A stretch of 64,000 nt of DNA from Talpa occidentalis (taxonomy: Eukaryota; Chordata; Mammalia; Eulipotyphla; Talpidae): positions 134,384,676-134,448,675 of the forward strand of contig NW_023604295.1 of assembly GCF_014898055.3 (NCBI RefSeq), in the 5' to 3' direction. The translations under genes and the position numbers were made by a program. This document shows, one piece after another, positions 11,762 to 23,254 of the stretch (positions are counted from its first letter, which is position 1; every line of letters begins with the position of its first letter). The notes below the pieces were generated by a model. It saw nothing but the letters and a program-made list of their open reading frames with translations, was not told the origin of the DNA and ran no database searches.

Positions 11762-12479
11762 ATCATTACTAGCAATATTGGATATTTTAATTCTTCACAA
11801 ATATTTCTAAGGTAACTGACCATGGCAACAAAGTTTTCTGCATCTTGGGAAGGATTTTAGAGAATAAAAATAAAACCTGTAAAAAACAGTTATGATGAAC
11901 TCTGAAACTAGTAGAACTTTTAATGTCTTATGGCAATGTTTCAAATCGTGGAAACTAAAACATAAGCTATTAGGCAAACCAGTTAATTGCTACTCATTAA
12001 CTAAAACGTATATGTAATTTCCTAATAGAGACAACACACAAGCAATGTAAATGAGTCCTTATCCATACCAAGATTTCTATTTTCAATCCCATTATCATTC
12101 TAGCTTCTTAAATAATGTCCAAGGATTGCTTCCTCTGTAGTACACACTGTTCCTCAGAAAATTAACATTCTAAAATGTTAACGAAATGATGCTTTCCGTG
12201 CACTTAAGGTGAGCATCCGTGCAATCTCGCCATCATCGAGAAAGCTGAGCAAGGTCTTTCCACTTCAACCTGGCTTGATTATTTTGCATGTCATTGCTTC
12301 CCCCCGCAGTGCAACTCACCTCAATGACCCTGGGCGTTAGTAGGAATAACGGTGGTGTTCAATTAGCATCAGCCTAGGTGTAGCCGTCTTCCTGTGGACT
12401 TAATGAGGCAGAGGCATCATCCGCATTCTTAAAATGATATCCTGAAAGAAAAGCCGCGTCTAACTAGCAGCAGCTCCCG
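11762..12479. other. CpG-island flank, possible first-exon region of a leftward gene
   Basis: Sequence between the gap and the CpG island. CTCACC at 12315-12320 reads GGTGAG on the minus strand, giving a GAG|GTGAGTTGC donor-like site. This would suit a minus-strand first exon starting in the island. On the + strand AAG|GTGAGC at 12206-12212 also looks donor-like. Neither can be confirmed here. Confidence 0.35.
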
Positions 12480-12908
12480 ACCTAGTCTGAAAGGGGGGAG
12501 ATGAGGCGACTCCCACACCTGACACCAGTCTTTTGTGGAACCTCAGGCTTGATTCCGTCCCGCCTCGGGCAACGCCCGGAGAGACTAGCCCACACTACCC
12601 CGCCGAAACAAACAAACAGTTTCCCGAGCCCCGTGGAAACGGCGGGCGGCGACGAGCCGGGACCGGTCCCGCCTCTCCAACTTCGGGGAGGTGGTGCTCT
12701 CGGCCTCGGCGGGGACGGGCGGGCGGTGTCGGGAACTAGGAGGCTGCCTGCCCGCCACGGCCTCCTGCCTGGCAACGCCTGCTCTAGATTCCGGGCAGTG
12801 CGGAGTTCTCAGGACTTGGGGATCGGCACTCTGCACCCTAGCACCCCAGAACCCTGGAGCAAGTGCAGAAGAAGGGGGAGCGGCCGACGCGTCACTGGCG
12901 CTGGCGTG

Positions 12909-12916
12909 TGACGTCA
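12909..12916. promoter_or_regulatory. Perfect CRE palindrome TGACGTCA
   Basis: Full CREB/ATF consensus inside the first CpG island, followed by GCGCGCGGCCGC-like CpG-rich text. The second CpG island also has one full CRE. Confidence 0.75.
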
Positions 12917-12949
12917 GCGCGCGGCCGCTGGCGCGCCGTGGGGGTGGCC

Positions 12950-13190
12950 GGGAAGGAGGCGGGGCGGGGCCAGGAAGGGGCGGGCCTGGAGGGGTGGGGC
13001 GGGGCCGGGAAGCGGGGCGGGGCTGGGAAGCGGAGCGGGCGGGAAGCGGAGCGGGGCCGGGAGCGGGGGGGCGGGGTCTGCAAGCGGGGCGGGGCCTGGA
13101 GGCGGGCGGGACCTGGAGCGGAGCGGGGCGGGGTCTGGAGGCGGGCGGGGCCTGGAGGCGGGCCTGGAGGCGGGCGGGGCGGAGGTGGGG
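12950..13190 (+). repeat. GC-box-rich imperfect minisatellite
   Basis: Tandem degenerate units built from GGCGGGGCCTGGAGGC, GGGAAGCGGGGCGGGGC and GGAGCGGGCGGGAAGC. It supplies more than a dozen Sp1/KLF-type GGGCGG motifs and long G-runs able to form G-quadruplexes. Any long open frame across it is a side effect of the lack of AT. Confidence 0.85.
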
Positions 13191-13200
13191 CTGTGCTGAT

Positions 13201-14020
13201 GCCGGAGGACTTTGGAGAAGGCAAGATGAAGCCGAAGGTGAAGAGGAGGGTAGAGAGAAGGAAGGAGGGATTAGGGTCAAAATTAGGGGGAGTGGGAATT
13301 GCATGGGGAATATAACCAAGATGAAAATGCACACATGTGCAAAAATGAAAAATGATGTAAAAAATATATAAAAGAAAATTAAAAGAAAAAGAAAAGGGAT
13401 AAGAGGCGTGCCAAGCCTAGAGGATCAGGGCGAAAACTCACTAACAGAAGCCTGATTTGGAATCAAGTCTATGATAAATATGTACCATACATAGTGCACG
13501 GAGGAAAGGAATTTTTTGAGAGCTTTTACTTAGGATGCTATTTTTTTTAAGTAATTTTGCTTTAAAAAGTAAGTATATTCTGCATGTTTAAGCAGAAGTA
13601 TCTTTAAGTCTTAGAAAAATTTTAAAGATTTTTGATTGTACCTTTTCATCTAGTACTTGTATAAGGTACTTGCCTGTGTATTGACATGTTTCGTAGTCTC
13701 AGTACCGTTCTTTATTGGAGGGCTTTCAAAGATCATTAAAAACAGATTTCCCTCAAAGAAAGGCTCAAATCAGGTGTCCTGCTGAGTAGCCCTACAGAAG
13801 CTAAAGGAGGATGGTGGCTTTTATACAACTTTAGTTACCCTCCAAGCTGTACACATTGTCATATGTAGGTCGCTTGGAGAGAACAGACTTTGCCAGAGAC
13901 CTCAGAGGTCAAATGATTCAGATACTTACTTCAAAAAAATCTGCTTACTTCTCCCCCCTCATCCTCTTCCCAACACACCAACTCCCAATGGTTCCTTGCC
14001 ATTCTACTTTAGTCGTGTTC

Positions 14021-14053
<33 letters not shown>

Positions 14054-14450
14054 TTTTAAATTTACTCCTAGCGGAGAAATTGGAAGGTTTTGGCTTGTTT
14101 GCCAGAAGATGGCACTGCAAGTCATCCAATCTGGCAAACTGGAGAAAATCTACCTTCGTTAATCTCTTCTAGTTTCTTGCAACCAATTTATTTGTTTCTC
14201 TCACTTCTAGACTAACCCTCTCTGACCCCTCCCACTCCCAGTGAGTAGGAATTTTGGTGTCTGAATGCACAATAGCTGTAGTTCTACCCACGGCCCTTTG
14301 TACAGCAAGGGAGCATGAAAATGCCAGTTGCTAATCTAAGCAAATTCTTTCCTGCTGCTTGCAAGAACAATGGGTTAGTCAGGTACCTCATTAGATAATT
14401 CTTTAGGTTCTTGCTGTAAAGTTTTGGTGAGAAGACATGCATGGCAGCAC
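13201..14450. other. No gene seen; possible + strand donor near the island
   Basis: GCCGAAG|GTGAAGAG near 13231-13245 is a weak donor candidate for a rightward transcript from the island. The rest is AT-rich without coding features. Confidence 0.4.
14023..14051. repeat. (TA)n microsatellite
   Basis: An uninterrupted run of about 14 TA units. Likely length-variable between individuals. Confidence 0.95.
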
Positions 14451-14837
14451 AATGCATATCCTTTAACTGCAATTTTACTTCTAAGACACATATACACAAA
14501 TGTGTATATATAAGAATAACCATTATTGTTTGTGACCAGGAAACCTAAAACAACATAAATTTCTAGCAATAAGAAATGGGTTAAGTAAATTATACTATAT
14601 CCTAACAATGGATTATTCTGAAACCACTACAAAGGGTATTTAGGATCTATTCTTATTCATGTGGAAAATACCTTTGATATATTGTTGAGTACATAAAGCA
14701 GGTTACTCCAACCCGGGTTAAGAGGTTTATACCCTTTTGTAAAGTTTAATGTTTTTCTTTTAACACATGAATGCATGTGACATTCTTTGATTCTTTTTAT
14801 TTATCTTATTGGATTTTTCTTTCAAATAATAAAATCA
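14450..14837 (+). mobile_element. Old LINE-1 3'-UTR fragment
   Basis: AAGAAATGGGTTAAGTAAAT, a CAATGGATTATTCTGAAACC block and a GATATATTGTTGAGTACATA block with AAAGCAGGTTACTCC match the layout of ancient L1 3' ends ('GGTTAAATAAATTATGG..AATACTATGCAGCC..TATTGTTAAGTGAAAAAAGC'). Highly diverged. Confidence 0.55.
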
Positions 14838-14970
14838 GTAAATCCACCTGTTCTGCTCCCCACTCTGTCTCTGGTGAATCCTCTCACCTGCATTCACCCC
14901 CGTCCCCCACATACACACCCCAGTTCTTTTACAAAAAAGTAAATAAATAAAATCTTTAAAAAAAAAAATA
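14838..14970 (+). repeat. SINE 3' fragment
   Basis: Begins inside the SINE body at CCACCTGTTCTGCTCCCC and runs through GGTGAATCCTCTCACC to AAATAAATAAAATCTTT and poly-A. The tRNA-like head is missing, as expected for 5' truncation or later deletion. Confidence 0.88.
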
Positions 14971-14998
14971 AAGGTTAGGCCAGGAACAGCTATCTAGA

Positions 14999-15200
14999 TA
15001 TGTGTTACTTAGTGATGAGATAGGTCCAGAGAAATGCTTTTTAGGTGATTTTGTTATTGTGCAAACACCACAGAGTATACAAACCTAATGGTATAGCCTA
15101 TCCCACACCAAGACTATATGGTATAGCTAGTTGTGACTGCCATCATATATATGGTCCATCATTGACCGAAATATTCTTATGCGGTGCTTGTACTGTTACC
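14999..15200 (+). mobile_element. Non-autonomous DNA transposon remnant
   Basis: ATGTGTTACTTAGTGATGAG, GTGATTTTGTTATTGTGCAA, GGTATAGCC repeated, and CATTGACCGAAATATTCTTA match a common mammalian short DNA transposon (ends CAGTCATGTGT). Related copies lie at 34452-34658 and about 40500-40695. I do not assign the family name. Confidence 0.65.
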
Positions 15201-15260
15201 TCAGCCATATTCTTTGTGAAAAACCAAGGCTCAGATACAGGCAAGATTTTCAAGGAAGGT

Positions 15261-15534
15261 GGGGGGTCTCCCTGTTGACATAGGGGTTAAGTCTCAGTGC
15301 TGTCATGCTATCACTGCCGTGGCCTGAGTAAGATCCCTGACCAGGGAGCTGACCCAAATATGGCACAGCAGACCTCTCCTGTCTTGCCCACTGTTCTCCT
15401 CAGCAGTGTATTTCAGTAAATCCGCTTATTCTGCTCCCCACTCTGACTCTGGTGAATTCTCTCATTCCCTGCACCTCTGGCCTACACCCCAATTCTTAGA
15501 CACATAAATAAATGAATATAAATCTTAAAAAAAA
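15261..15534 (+). repeat. Old tRNA-derived SINE copy
   Basis: Diverged member. The head GGTCTCCCTGTTGACATAGG and the B-box area AGTAAGATCCCTGACC are degraded; the tail is ACATAAATAAATGAATATAAA. Imperfect target duplication AGATTTTCAAGGAAGG / AGATTTACAAGGAAGG. Confidence 0.85.
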
Positions 15535-15689
15535 AAGATTTACAAGGAAGGGAGGAATCAATGGCAGTTATATTTGGAAACTATCTACCATACCCTGGAC
15601 TACTTTTTAGAAGTTTAAGTTTTAGAAGTTTAAGTTAAGGTTTATTAAAACCCTTAATAGTTTTATACCCAAGGTGACTAATTCTACTA

Positions 15690-16260
15690 CCAATGAATGT
15701 TTCTCTTTTAATTCTGCAAAATTTTGAATTTCCTTCTGTATGTCTGCCTTTCATATCCCTTCCCACTAATCTATTAGATCGTCTTCTTATACATTTGTAG
15801 ATGGTATTTATAAGGGGAAATTAATCGTTTGTCATATTGTGTGACAAATATTTTCTGACAATCTCTCACTAATGTTTTGATATTTTTGATAGCTATTTTC
15901 AAATACAGAAATTTGTATATTTGAATATGGCCAAATTTGTCAGTTTATTTGTCATTTTAGGTTTCTCATCTTGCCAAGCAAATATTCCTTCACTCCCAGT
16001 TATCCAAATAATCTCAATGTTCTTATTTTGTAATTTAATAAATTTAATGCATCTGAAATTTACTTTTGTATATACCTGACAGAGGAAGATTAGCTTTATA
16101 TTCTTTTGGAGCAAAGTTTGTCATGTCAGAATCATTTGTTAAATATGATTTCCTTTTCTACTGGTTTGATATGTAAATGTTATCATATAAAATTTATCAT
16201 TTATATCTGTACTTATGGACTTTTCTTCTATTTAATTATTGGTCTCTTACTCATTTTGTT
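15690..16260 (-). mobile_element. Old LINE-1 fragment, antisense
   Basis: TGATATTTTTGATAGC, 'GGCCAAATTTGTCAGTTTAT', CTTGCCAAGCAAATATTCC and AGAATCATTTGTTAAATATG follow the usual complement of the L1 3' region (the 'GTCCAATTTATC ... CAGCACCATTTGTTGAA' series). No open frame remains. Confidence 0.6.
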
Positions 16261-16422
16261 AAAAATGAGTAAAAAAGAAAAGACTGTTGCTTTAAAAAAT
16301 CAAAATAGTCCCATTTTGAAAACAAAATTCCAACACCAAGTTAATATTTTAAATTATATTAATTGTATGCCTTGTATAATAAAAATTGCTATAAAGCTAT
16401 AGTTGTGTGTTTCTTCTCCCCA

Positions 16423-16915
16423 CAGAGCTCAGTTTTTTGTTGAATATTTTTTGAACAAAAGAGGCTTAGTCAAAGAGCCCAAAGCCCATGTCATCATCAG
16501 AGTTCTCAGATAGTTTGTTTCTTGTTTTTGCTTCCATTTTCTTCTCAGTTGGGGCAGCAGTGTTGGAAGGGGCAGGACCTCCTGTTGGTGCAGCACCTGC
16601 TGCCCGCCCAGACTCTACATTGCAGATGAGAGACACAACATTGACATTGCCCAAGGACTTTGCAAACAAGCCAGTCCCGAAAGGTTCAATATTTGCACTG
16701 ACTTCTTTAATGAGGGCATTGATTTTATCTTCCCAGTGACTGTTACTTCATCCTTATGCAAGATGAGACCTGAGTAGCTGCAAGTGATCTGAACTAGGAG
16801 GCCATGTTGTGGGTGGGTGTTGGGCAGGTGCTGCCTGGTGTGGTGTTAGTTGTCAGATGAAATAAGAGCCTTACCCCAACTCTGCCTTAGTTTCCTCTGG
16901 AGGGCTTCTTTCCTG
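16423..16915 (-). pseudogene. RPLP1: Processed pseudogene of ribosomal protein P1
   Basis: Reading the minus strand, the 5' part resembles the RPLP1 5' UTR (GAAACTAAGGC, GTTGGGGTAAGGC) and is followed by ATGGCCTCC at 16805-16797. The C-terminal part is well kept from about 16669 to the stop at 16466: LFAKxLxNVN-like start, SLICNV, the Ala/Pro/Gly-rich hinge GAAPTGGPAPSNTAAPTEKK, and the signature ending SDDDMGFGLFD. RPLP1 is an acidic stalk protein of the large ribosomal subunit. This copy has no introns and carries a net 2-nt insertion by my alignment near 16720-16735, plus substitutions in the N-terminal helix region. It cannot make full-length P1. It arose by retrotransposition, with a decayed AATAAA-like stretch downstream. 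Confidence 0.92.
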
Positions 16916-17391
16916 CTAAAAAAATGACAATTCTGTAAATCTTTATTGATAGTAGGAATATAATATGGCAAGTGGAAAGGGGCTAGCTATATTACCAATA
17001 TTTTCTTCTACTAAATATTTTTCAGAAATATATTCTCTTGTTCACTGACAATGAATTGAGCACTATGCTAGATGTTAAGGGTAGAGTGTTGTTATCGGTT
17101 CTTTCCAGAGGCAGGCAGCAAGATGAAACGGAGAAGAGCAAATTAGGGCAATGCTTGGCAATAAACTTATTTTTCCTTTGTGAAATAATTAAAAGGCCAC
17201 CTATTTGTGTAGGTATAGGTATTTGATCAAACGAAGTATCCTGGCATACAAACAATCTTTTTTGATAAGAGAAAAGAAGGGTCTAAAACTTTAAGTATCA
17301 GAAAATACATTCTCTAAAATCCACACATTTCTTGCAGAAATGGAATATTAAAATTCAAGACAAAAACATCAGTGTCTTTGCAATTAAGCTT
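16916..17391. other. No gene seen
   Basis: AT-rich. TTGAGCACTATGCTAGATGTT near 17055 resembles an antisense L2/MIR end but is too short to assign. Confidence 0.45.
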
Positions 17392-17408
17392 CCATCTTTC
17401 TACATTCT

Positions 17409-17728
17409 TTTTTTTTTTAAGATTTTTTTTTAATAGAGGCATTTTTTTTTATTTTATTTATTTGTTTGTTTGTTTTGTTTATACAAGCACTGGGTACAGT
17501 CAGAAGCGCGGGAGGGTGAGAGAATTCACCAGAGCCAGAGTGGGGAGCAGAGCAGGCAGAAGGACCGAAGTACACTGCTGAGGGGAGCAGCGGGCGGCAG
17601 GAGAGGTCTGCGCGCCATGTGGGACCCTCCTCCTGTGGCCGGGGAGCAGCCGGGGATTGAACCGGTGCTGCAGAGGCCGCGGGCAGCTTCGCAACCCAGC
17701 GCTCAACCGCTGCGCCAACGGGGAGGCC
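17409..17728 (-). repeat. tRNA-derived SINE with extended tail
   Basis: Perfect 17-bp target duplication CCATCTTTCTACATTCT at 17392-17408 and 17729-17745. Carries the TTAATAGAGGCATTT extension and the TTTGTTTGTTTGTTTTG run. B-box complement GGGGATTGAACCGG. Young copy. Confidence 0.96.
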
Positions 17729-17745
17729 CCATCTTTCTACATTCT

Positions 17746-18190
17746 AAGAGAGGAATTTAAAGTCTACTCTAGCCTTATATAGTTTGAACTAACCATTAGC
17801 TATAAATAGTTTTAACTTTAACTGTAACTGCCTGCTGAATTTCTACATGTCAATGTGGTAGACCTAACTTACTATGCAAAGATAAAATGTTTATCTAGTC
17901 AGTCCTTGAGTTTCTGACTTTTTTGGTGGCTCATCTGCAAGAGCTCAGAAGACTTAGCTATCAGAAGAGGGAGAAGATTATCTATTTCTAGGAAGACTAA
18001 AACAAAACATTGAGGATTTAGCTATGCAGAGCCTGAAAGGAGGCATGATATGAGACTGAATTGCGGGCATACTTGTTAAAATAGCTCAGTGTATCAACTT
18101 TCAGTAAGCTTGAATAGACCAGAGTTTCATAGAACAGCTTCGCACGAACCTGGAAGGTTTAAAAATGTAATAAGGAGTGCAAATCTGTTC
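17746..18190. other. No gene seen
   Basis: Unique AT-rich sequence; no feature recognised. Confidence 0.55.
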
Positions 18191-18208
18191 AAGATAATTT
18201 CATGTTCT

Positions 18209-18489
18209 GGGCCTCCCCGGTGGTGCAGCGGTTGAGCACTGGGTTACAAAGCTGCCCGCAGCCTCTGCAGGGCCGGTTCAATCCCCGGCTGCTCCCCGGC
18301 CACCAGAGGAGGGTCCCACATGGCGCGCAGACCTCTCCTGCCACCCGCTGCTCCCCTCAGCAGTGTACTTCGGTCCTCCTGCCTGCTCTGCTCCCCGCTC
18401 TGGCTCTGGTGAATTCTCTCACCCTCCCGTGCTTCTGACTGTACCCAGTGCTTGTATAAATAAATAAATCTTTAAAAATAATTTAAAAA
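18209..18489 (+). repeat. tRNA-derived SINE, 'GCGCTGGGTTG' subfamily
   Basis: Perfect 18-bp target duplication AAGATAATTTCATGTTCT at 18191-18208 and 18490-18507. A box TGGTGCAGCGG, B box GGTTCAATCCCC, tail TATAAATAAATAAATCTTT. Young copy. Confidence 0.96.
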
Positions 18490-18507
18490 AAGATAATTTC
18501 ATGTTCT

Positions 18508-20744
18508 CTCTTAGGGAAAAATGGCAAAGGACAAGAAAAAGCCAATTTCAATTACCCAGAGCTGCTGGAATCAGGAAGAAATTCCAGACTAAAATCATAT
18601 CACTAATTTGCTGACAGAACATCTCAATCCCTTTCACTCCCTTAATATGTATGAAACATAAGCAATAAAATAAAAGTTATTTTCAGAATATTGCATAATA
18701 TAAACAATATTACTGAAAACCAAATGTAGTAGCAGACTTGTTACCCACTTATAAGCGATCCTTGGGATATGTCCCACATAGGAATTAAACATTACAATAA
18801 AAGACCTAGGATATATTTCTAAAAGGATAATAGTGGATAATATTAATAGACTGTGATTATTGTCTGCTATTCTCAACACATATGTGCATCTTCCTAAAAT
18901 TAGGTTACATATCTGCAAGAGAGAAGAACACACTTAATGCCTGTGCATATCTTGTGACACATTACATGCAATTTAGAAAAGTTGTTTCTTGCGTCTCAAC
19001 ATTTTCTAAAAAAAATTTAAAAATTAATCCATGGTGTCTTATGTGAAATAAAATTGTACTTGGATATTGCCATGGTTCCACCAATTCAACCTTGATAAAA
19101 GTATGGAAGTGTGACAGGAGTTTAATGGCAATATGAGAATGTTCATCATCATCAGCTCTGAGACCCAGGATTGTATTATTTGTGAATATTCAATAATGCT
19201 CTGGAAGAGAAGAAATATTTGGATGGGCAAAACTCATGTGTTAATCACAGATAATTAAATTACTAAGTTTGACACAGGGTAAACAAATAGTGGGACATAT
19301 GAGTATAAACAAAGATAAAAAGACTGTACAGATCAAGTGATGCCTAATGTTCATGAGGCATTAAATATATGAGAGATCCAATATTGGTTAAGCACGATAT
19401 ATTTATGACATGGCAAAAGCTCAGACACTCTAGTTCACAGTTGTTAATTCTGCCACCTAGTGGTGACAGTTGTACTCCCACATGTCCTGCCCAAGAAGTG
19501 TAAAACTTGTATCTGCCAGTGTGTTAATGGGCCGGCTATGACTGTGGCCAGGCATTCTTGCCCCTGCATCTCTCCAATAGATTGAGAGTTTGTCATTTGC
19601 TTAGGTACTTTTCATTTGGGCGTCCTCGCTCAAATCTCAACTTTGGTAATAATTGTTGTGTCACTAACAGGGAATCTGATGTGCAAAAAAAGAAAGGGTA
19701 TATATGAACATTACATAACTATAGGCTTCAAATTCCATCTGATTTTTACACCATCCTAAATGTGGCACTGTTGGTTTTTGTTTTTTTTTTTTTGTTTTTT
19801 TGGCTTTGCAAGGTTTGTTGTCATTTCTTTCCATGAGCTCTGGGATAGCTCTCTGGAAGTATACATAGACAGCATCAAGTGACTTTCCACATGGTACCAA
19901 GCAGCTAATATCTACATGCTATAATGATTTAAAAAAAAAATGAGAGTGGAACACTTTTTCCTGACAGCCTATAATTTCTAATACTTCTCATTCAAAATAA
20001 TACCAGCGTAGACTTTGCTAGCAACAAGGGAGGGGATCCCTAATTTTAGCAGTTTGTAAGATATGTTCTTATGTGATTTTTTAATCTCTAGGTTTTCCAA
20101 ATAAACCACATTAACAATTTTTGAAATGTTTGTCACTGAGGGGTATAGTGTATTTTAATGGCAAGATGGTAAATTTCTTTATTCAATAAAGGTCAGCTGA
20201 GTGACCCTCTGATTACTGCACAGGGTTGGTGACTAGATTTTATTGGATTAAGTCACAAGAACTTTGGGTGTTTTACCTGGTCTAAGTGGTCTAGTCTGAG
20301 ATTCAGAATTAAGGAAATCTACTGTGTAATCTATAATTTTTTTCAAGAGCAGGAACCACAGAGTAATTTTTTCACTTTTTTTTCTACTGTGTCATCGTTG
20401 ATTATTTTATACAATGTTTAGTGACACAATGAACAATGAGGCTTCCAAAATAAAATTATGCTGAGAGAAACCTGATTTTTGGGTTGGTGCCAGCACAGAA
20501 TAAGGGACTGAGTATAAATGGTGGTTTGAGTCTGTGAGGTTGTCAATTGGTTGAAAACAGATAGAGGAACTGAAAAATCTGGGGTTCAAACCCACCAAGG
20601 CATAAAACTTATGGAATAGGGTAATACAAGGGGACTTCCTTTTCTCAAAAACAACAAAAGAAAACCCCAAACCACCAAAACCCAACTACTGTAATAGGAA
20701 AGAAAGGCACCATCTTTCATCACTTGTGGAAATGACTCTGCATT
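18508..20744. other. No gene recognised
   Basis: About 2.2 kb of AT-rich DNA with a (T)n/(G)T-rich patch near 19775-19802. Short open stretches on both strands have no recognisable domain. No splice-bounded exon stands out. Confidence 0.5.
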
Positions 20745-21008
20745 TTATTTTTCTAATGATTTATTTATTTATGCATACAAGAACTGGTGTGTAAGCCAGA
20801 GGTGCAAGGGGTGAGAGGATTCACCAGAGAGAGTGGAGAGCAGAACAGGCAGATCTACTGAAATACACTGCTGAGGGGAGCAGTGGACGAGGCAGGAGAG
20901 GTCTGCTGCACCATGTGTGTTGCTCCCTGGCTGGGATCGAATTCATGTTTCAGTGGCTGGCGATAGCTTAATAGCGCTGTCTCTAACCCCTGAGCCACCA
21001 GGGAAGCC
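20745..21008 (-). repeat. tRNA-derived SINE, 'GCATAAAT' subfamily
   Basis: Reverse copy from ATTTATTTATTTATGCATAC to GAGCCACCAGGGAAGCC. Imperfect duplication TGACTCTGCATTTTA / TGACTGTGCATTTTA. The segment after the B box is shortened. Confidence 0.92.
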
Positions 21009-22654
21009 GTGACTGTGCATTTTAAAAGAGCCACTTCTCTCTAGCTTTCTTTCACCTAGGTTTAAACTAAAATGTCTACAACTGTTATCTTAAGCCACTC
21101 CCACCATCACATATTGGGGCTGTTGGGAGGAGATAATTTAGCTCTTTAGTTTCACAAGTCCACAGATGGGGGGATTAATTGATTATATCCAGAAGCCTCA
21201 TCTTCACCTGAATTAGGATAAATTTTGGACTTTGAGCTAATATGCTAATGAAATTTAATTTAGAGGTTTAGTTATAAGATTTTGAACTTTAAACAGATGT
21301 TCTATTGGGGTAAGACTTTTGTAGCTCTTGGGAATGGGTGTTGTATTTAACATGTGGATTATTAGTAGCTAGAGAGTGGACTGTGGTAGGCATAGTTCTG
21401 AGCCCTGATGTACATGCCAGGAATAACTACATCTGTGAATATGGCAGATTTCACTTCCAATGTTAAGGTTACTAATTGAATGATTCTCAGTTGATGAAAA
21501 ATGAGATTATGATTTAAAGGGCCCTCTTTTTTTTTTTTAAAGATTTATTTATTTATTTATACAGGCATTGGGTACAGCCGGGAGAGTGAGAGAATTCACC
21601 AGAGCCAGAGCAGGGAGCAGAACAGGCAGATGGGCGAAGTACACTGCTGAGGGGAGTAGTGGGTGGCAGGAGAGATCTGTCGTGCCATGTGGGACCCTCG
21701 CCCGGCGGCCGGGGATCGAACAGGTGCTGCAGAGTGTGCAGGCAGCTTCGCAACCCAGTGCTCAACCGCTGTGCCACCGAGGAGACCCTAAAGGGCCCTC
21801 TTAAAACTAATCACAAACATTCAAGAGAAAGTAAGATATAAGTTTTCCTGCTGACTTTGAAGAGGTAAGTTACTATGTTGTCAAAGGACTACATGGTTAG
21901 GACTTGAGGATGTTCTCTAGAAGCTGAGTGTGATCCAGTCATCAAGAAAGCAGGAACCTCAGTCCTAGGACCACAAATATAATCATGTCAAATATAATCA
22001 TGTCAAGCAAGATAAATTTGGAAATGAGAACATCCTCAAACTTATCTTGGCTAAAAACCCTATTATGTTATATGCCGCTATAAAAAAAAAGAGTTGAATA
22101 TTGAATTTTAATGATATTAATGCTTAATGAGTGCTGTTTACCTTAAGACACATATATACTTCATCGAAAGTATTAGTGTATATTAGTTTAATAAAATTTT
22201 GGTAGGGATGCAACTAAATTTCCATTGTATATTCCACTATAGACCACGTGACAGAAACCTCTTTTCCAACACTTTACTCCCAGTCTCCACTTGGGGCATT
22301 GGGTCTTTCCTACCCTTTCCTCTCTCCAAAGAAAGCAAAATAAATTTCATGCTAAGCAGCTTGATGTGCTTCCCTGAATTCTAAGAACAAGCTGGTACAC
22401 ATCTAGGATCATTGACCTTAAATATTTGTCAAAATATTTGGACAAGCCAAGAGGGATATCTCTTTTAATGAGGCAACTGGTGAATAAAATTTGCTCCATC
22501 ATTTTACATATGTAGTATTTTTGTATACACCTGAAAAGTTCCTAGAAAGCCATCAGAGACATAATAGTACCTTTTTGTGGTGAGCAACATTAAGGTTGGT
22601 CAGGCTATCAACTTTCATTTTATACTTTATTATGTCAAGATGTTTTAAGTCATT
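21009..22654. other. No gene seen apart from one SINE
   Basis: Unique or anciently repetitive sequence. The parts flanking the SINE (about 21300-21515 and 21803-21970) have the look of an old LTR or DNA-element fossil, but I cannot name it. Confidence 0.45.
21529..21788 (-). repeat. tRNA-derived SINE
   Basis: Reverse copy. Target duplication TAAAGGGCCCTCTT at about 21515-21528 and 21789-21802. The body lacks part of the TCAGAAGCGCGGGAGGG block. Confidence 0.94.
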
Positions 22655-23061
22655 GTATTAGTTTTCTTAAGATGGCTGTTAACAAGGTAGCGCAGACTAG
22701 ATGTCTTAGAGCAGAAGTTTATTATCTCATGTTCTGGAGGCTAGAAGTCTGGAATTCAAGATATCAGCAGGGGTTATTATGTTCTGTTCTAAGGTTCTAG
22801 GAAAGAATCTTTGTTTCTTACAGCTTAGAGTAGCTCCAGGTGTTTCTTGATTTTTTTTTAAAAGCATAATTCCAACCTCTGTCTCTGTTTTCATATGGCC
22901 AGTTTTCTGAATGTCTGTCAGTGTCTCTTCCCTTTTTGTAAGGACAGAAGAATTGAATGAAGGGCCAGCCTAACAGCCTTAACTTGATCATATCTATAAA
23001 GACCTGATTTCCAAATAAAGTCATCTTTACAGGAGGAGGGACATGGTCAACCTATTATAGC
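22655..23061 (-). mobile_element. MLT1-type solo LTR (ERVL-MaLR), antisense
   Basis: Complement of the MaLR LTR layout: GTTTATTATCTCATGTTCTG and GAGGCTAGAAGTCTGG, then TCTGTCTCTGTTTTCATATG, a TTTTTGTAAGGACA block and CTGATTTCCAAATAAAGTCA. A non-coding fossil about 0.4 kb long. Confidence 0.75.
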
Positions 23062-23254
23062 CATGGATTACTGTTAAAAAGAAACTATTCCACATACGCT
23101 ACAAGTTGTTTACACGACAACTTGCTTGATCTCTTAAATACATGAATTCTGATGTCATAATGCAATGCAGTTTCAATTAAAAATGTAAAACATGGATGTC
23201 CTGAAAAATTGGGAGGATTGTTGAATTATTAGGAGATTTAAGAAATATAATCAA

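Larger units (their letters stand above)
12480..13200. promoter_or_regulatory. CpG-island promoter, probably the NEK1/CLCN3 divergent promoter
   Basis: A sharp switch from AT-rich to CpG-dense sequence, with many GGGGCGGGG GC boxes and a perfect CRE (TGACGTCA, 12909-12916). No TATA box is evident, which is typical of housekeeping promoters. In mammals NEK1 lies immediately upstream of CLCN3 on the opposite strand, as I recall. CLCN3 exons follow on the + strand here, so this island most likely serves NEK1 leftward and a distal CLCN3 start rightward. No NEK1 coding exon is visible in the window, so the gene assignment is inference from synteny. Confidence 0.65.

Noticed and set aside
150..12400. 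NEK1 coding exons on the minus strand
   Set aside because: I looked for the complement of the conserved kinase N-terminus (MEKYVRLQKIGEGSFG) and did not find it. The first coding exon may be left of the window or in the gap.
12585..13371. Long open frames of 150-250 codons on both strands over the first CpG island
   Set aside because: They come from GC-rich repetitive sequence with few stop codons. Composition is Pro/Arg/Gly/Ala low complexity, overlapping frames on both strands are equally open, and no domain or splice logic supports them.
16466..16669. Possible functional RPLP1 gene on the minus strand
   Set aside because: No introns, a frame-breaking 2-nt insertion before the open segment, and a decayed polyadenylation region; it is a processed pseudogene.
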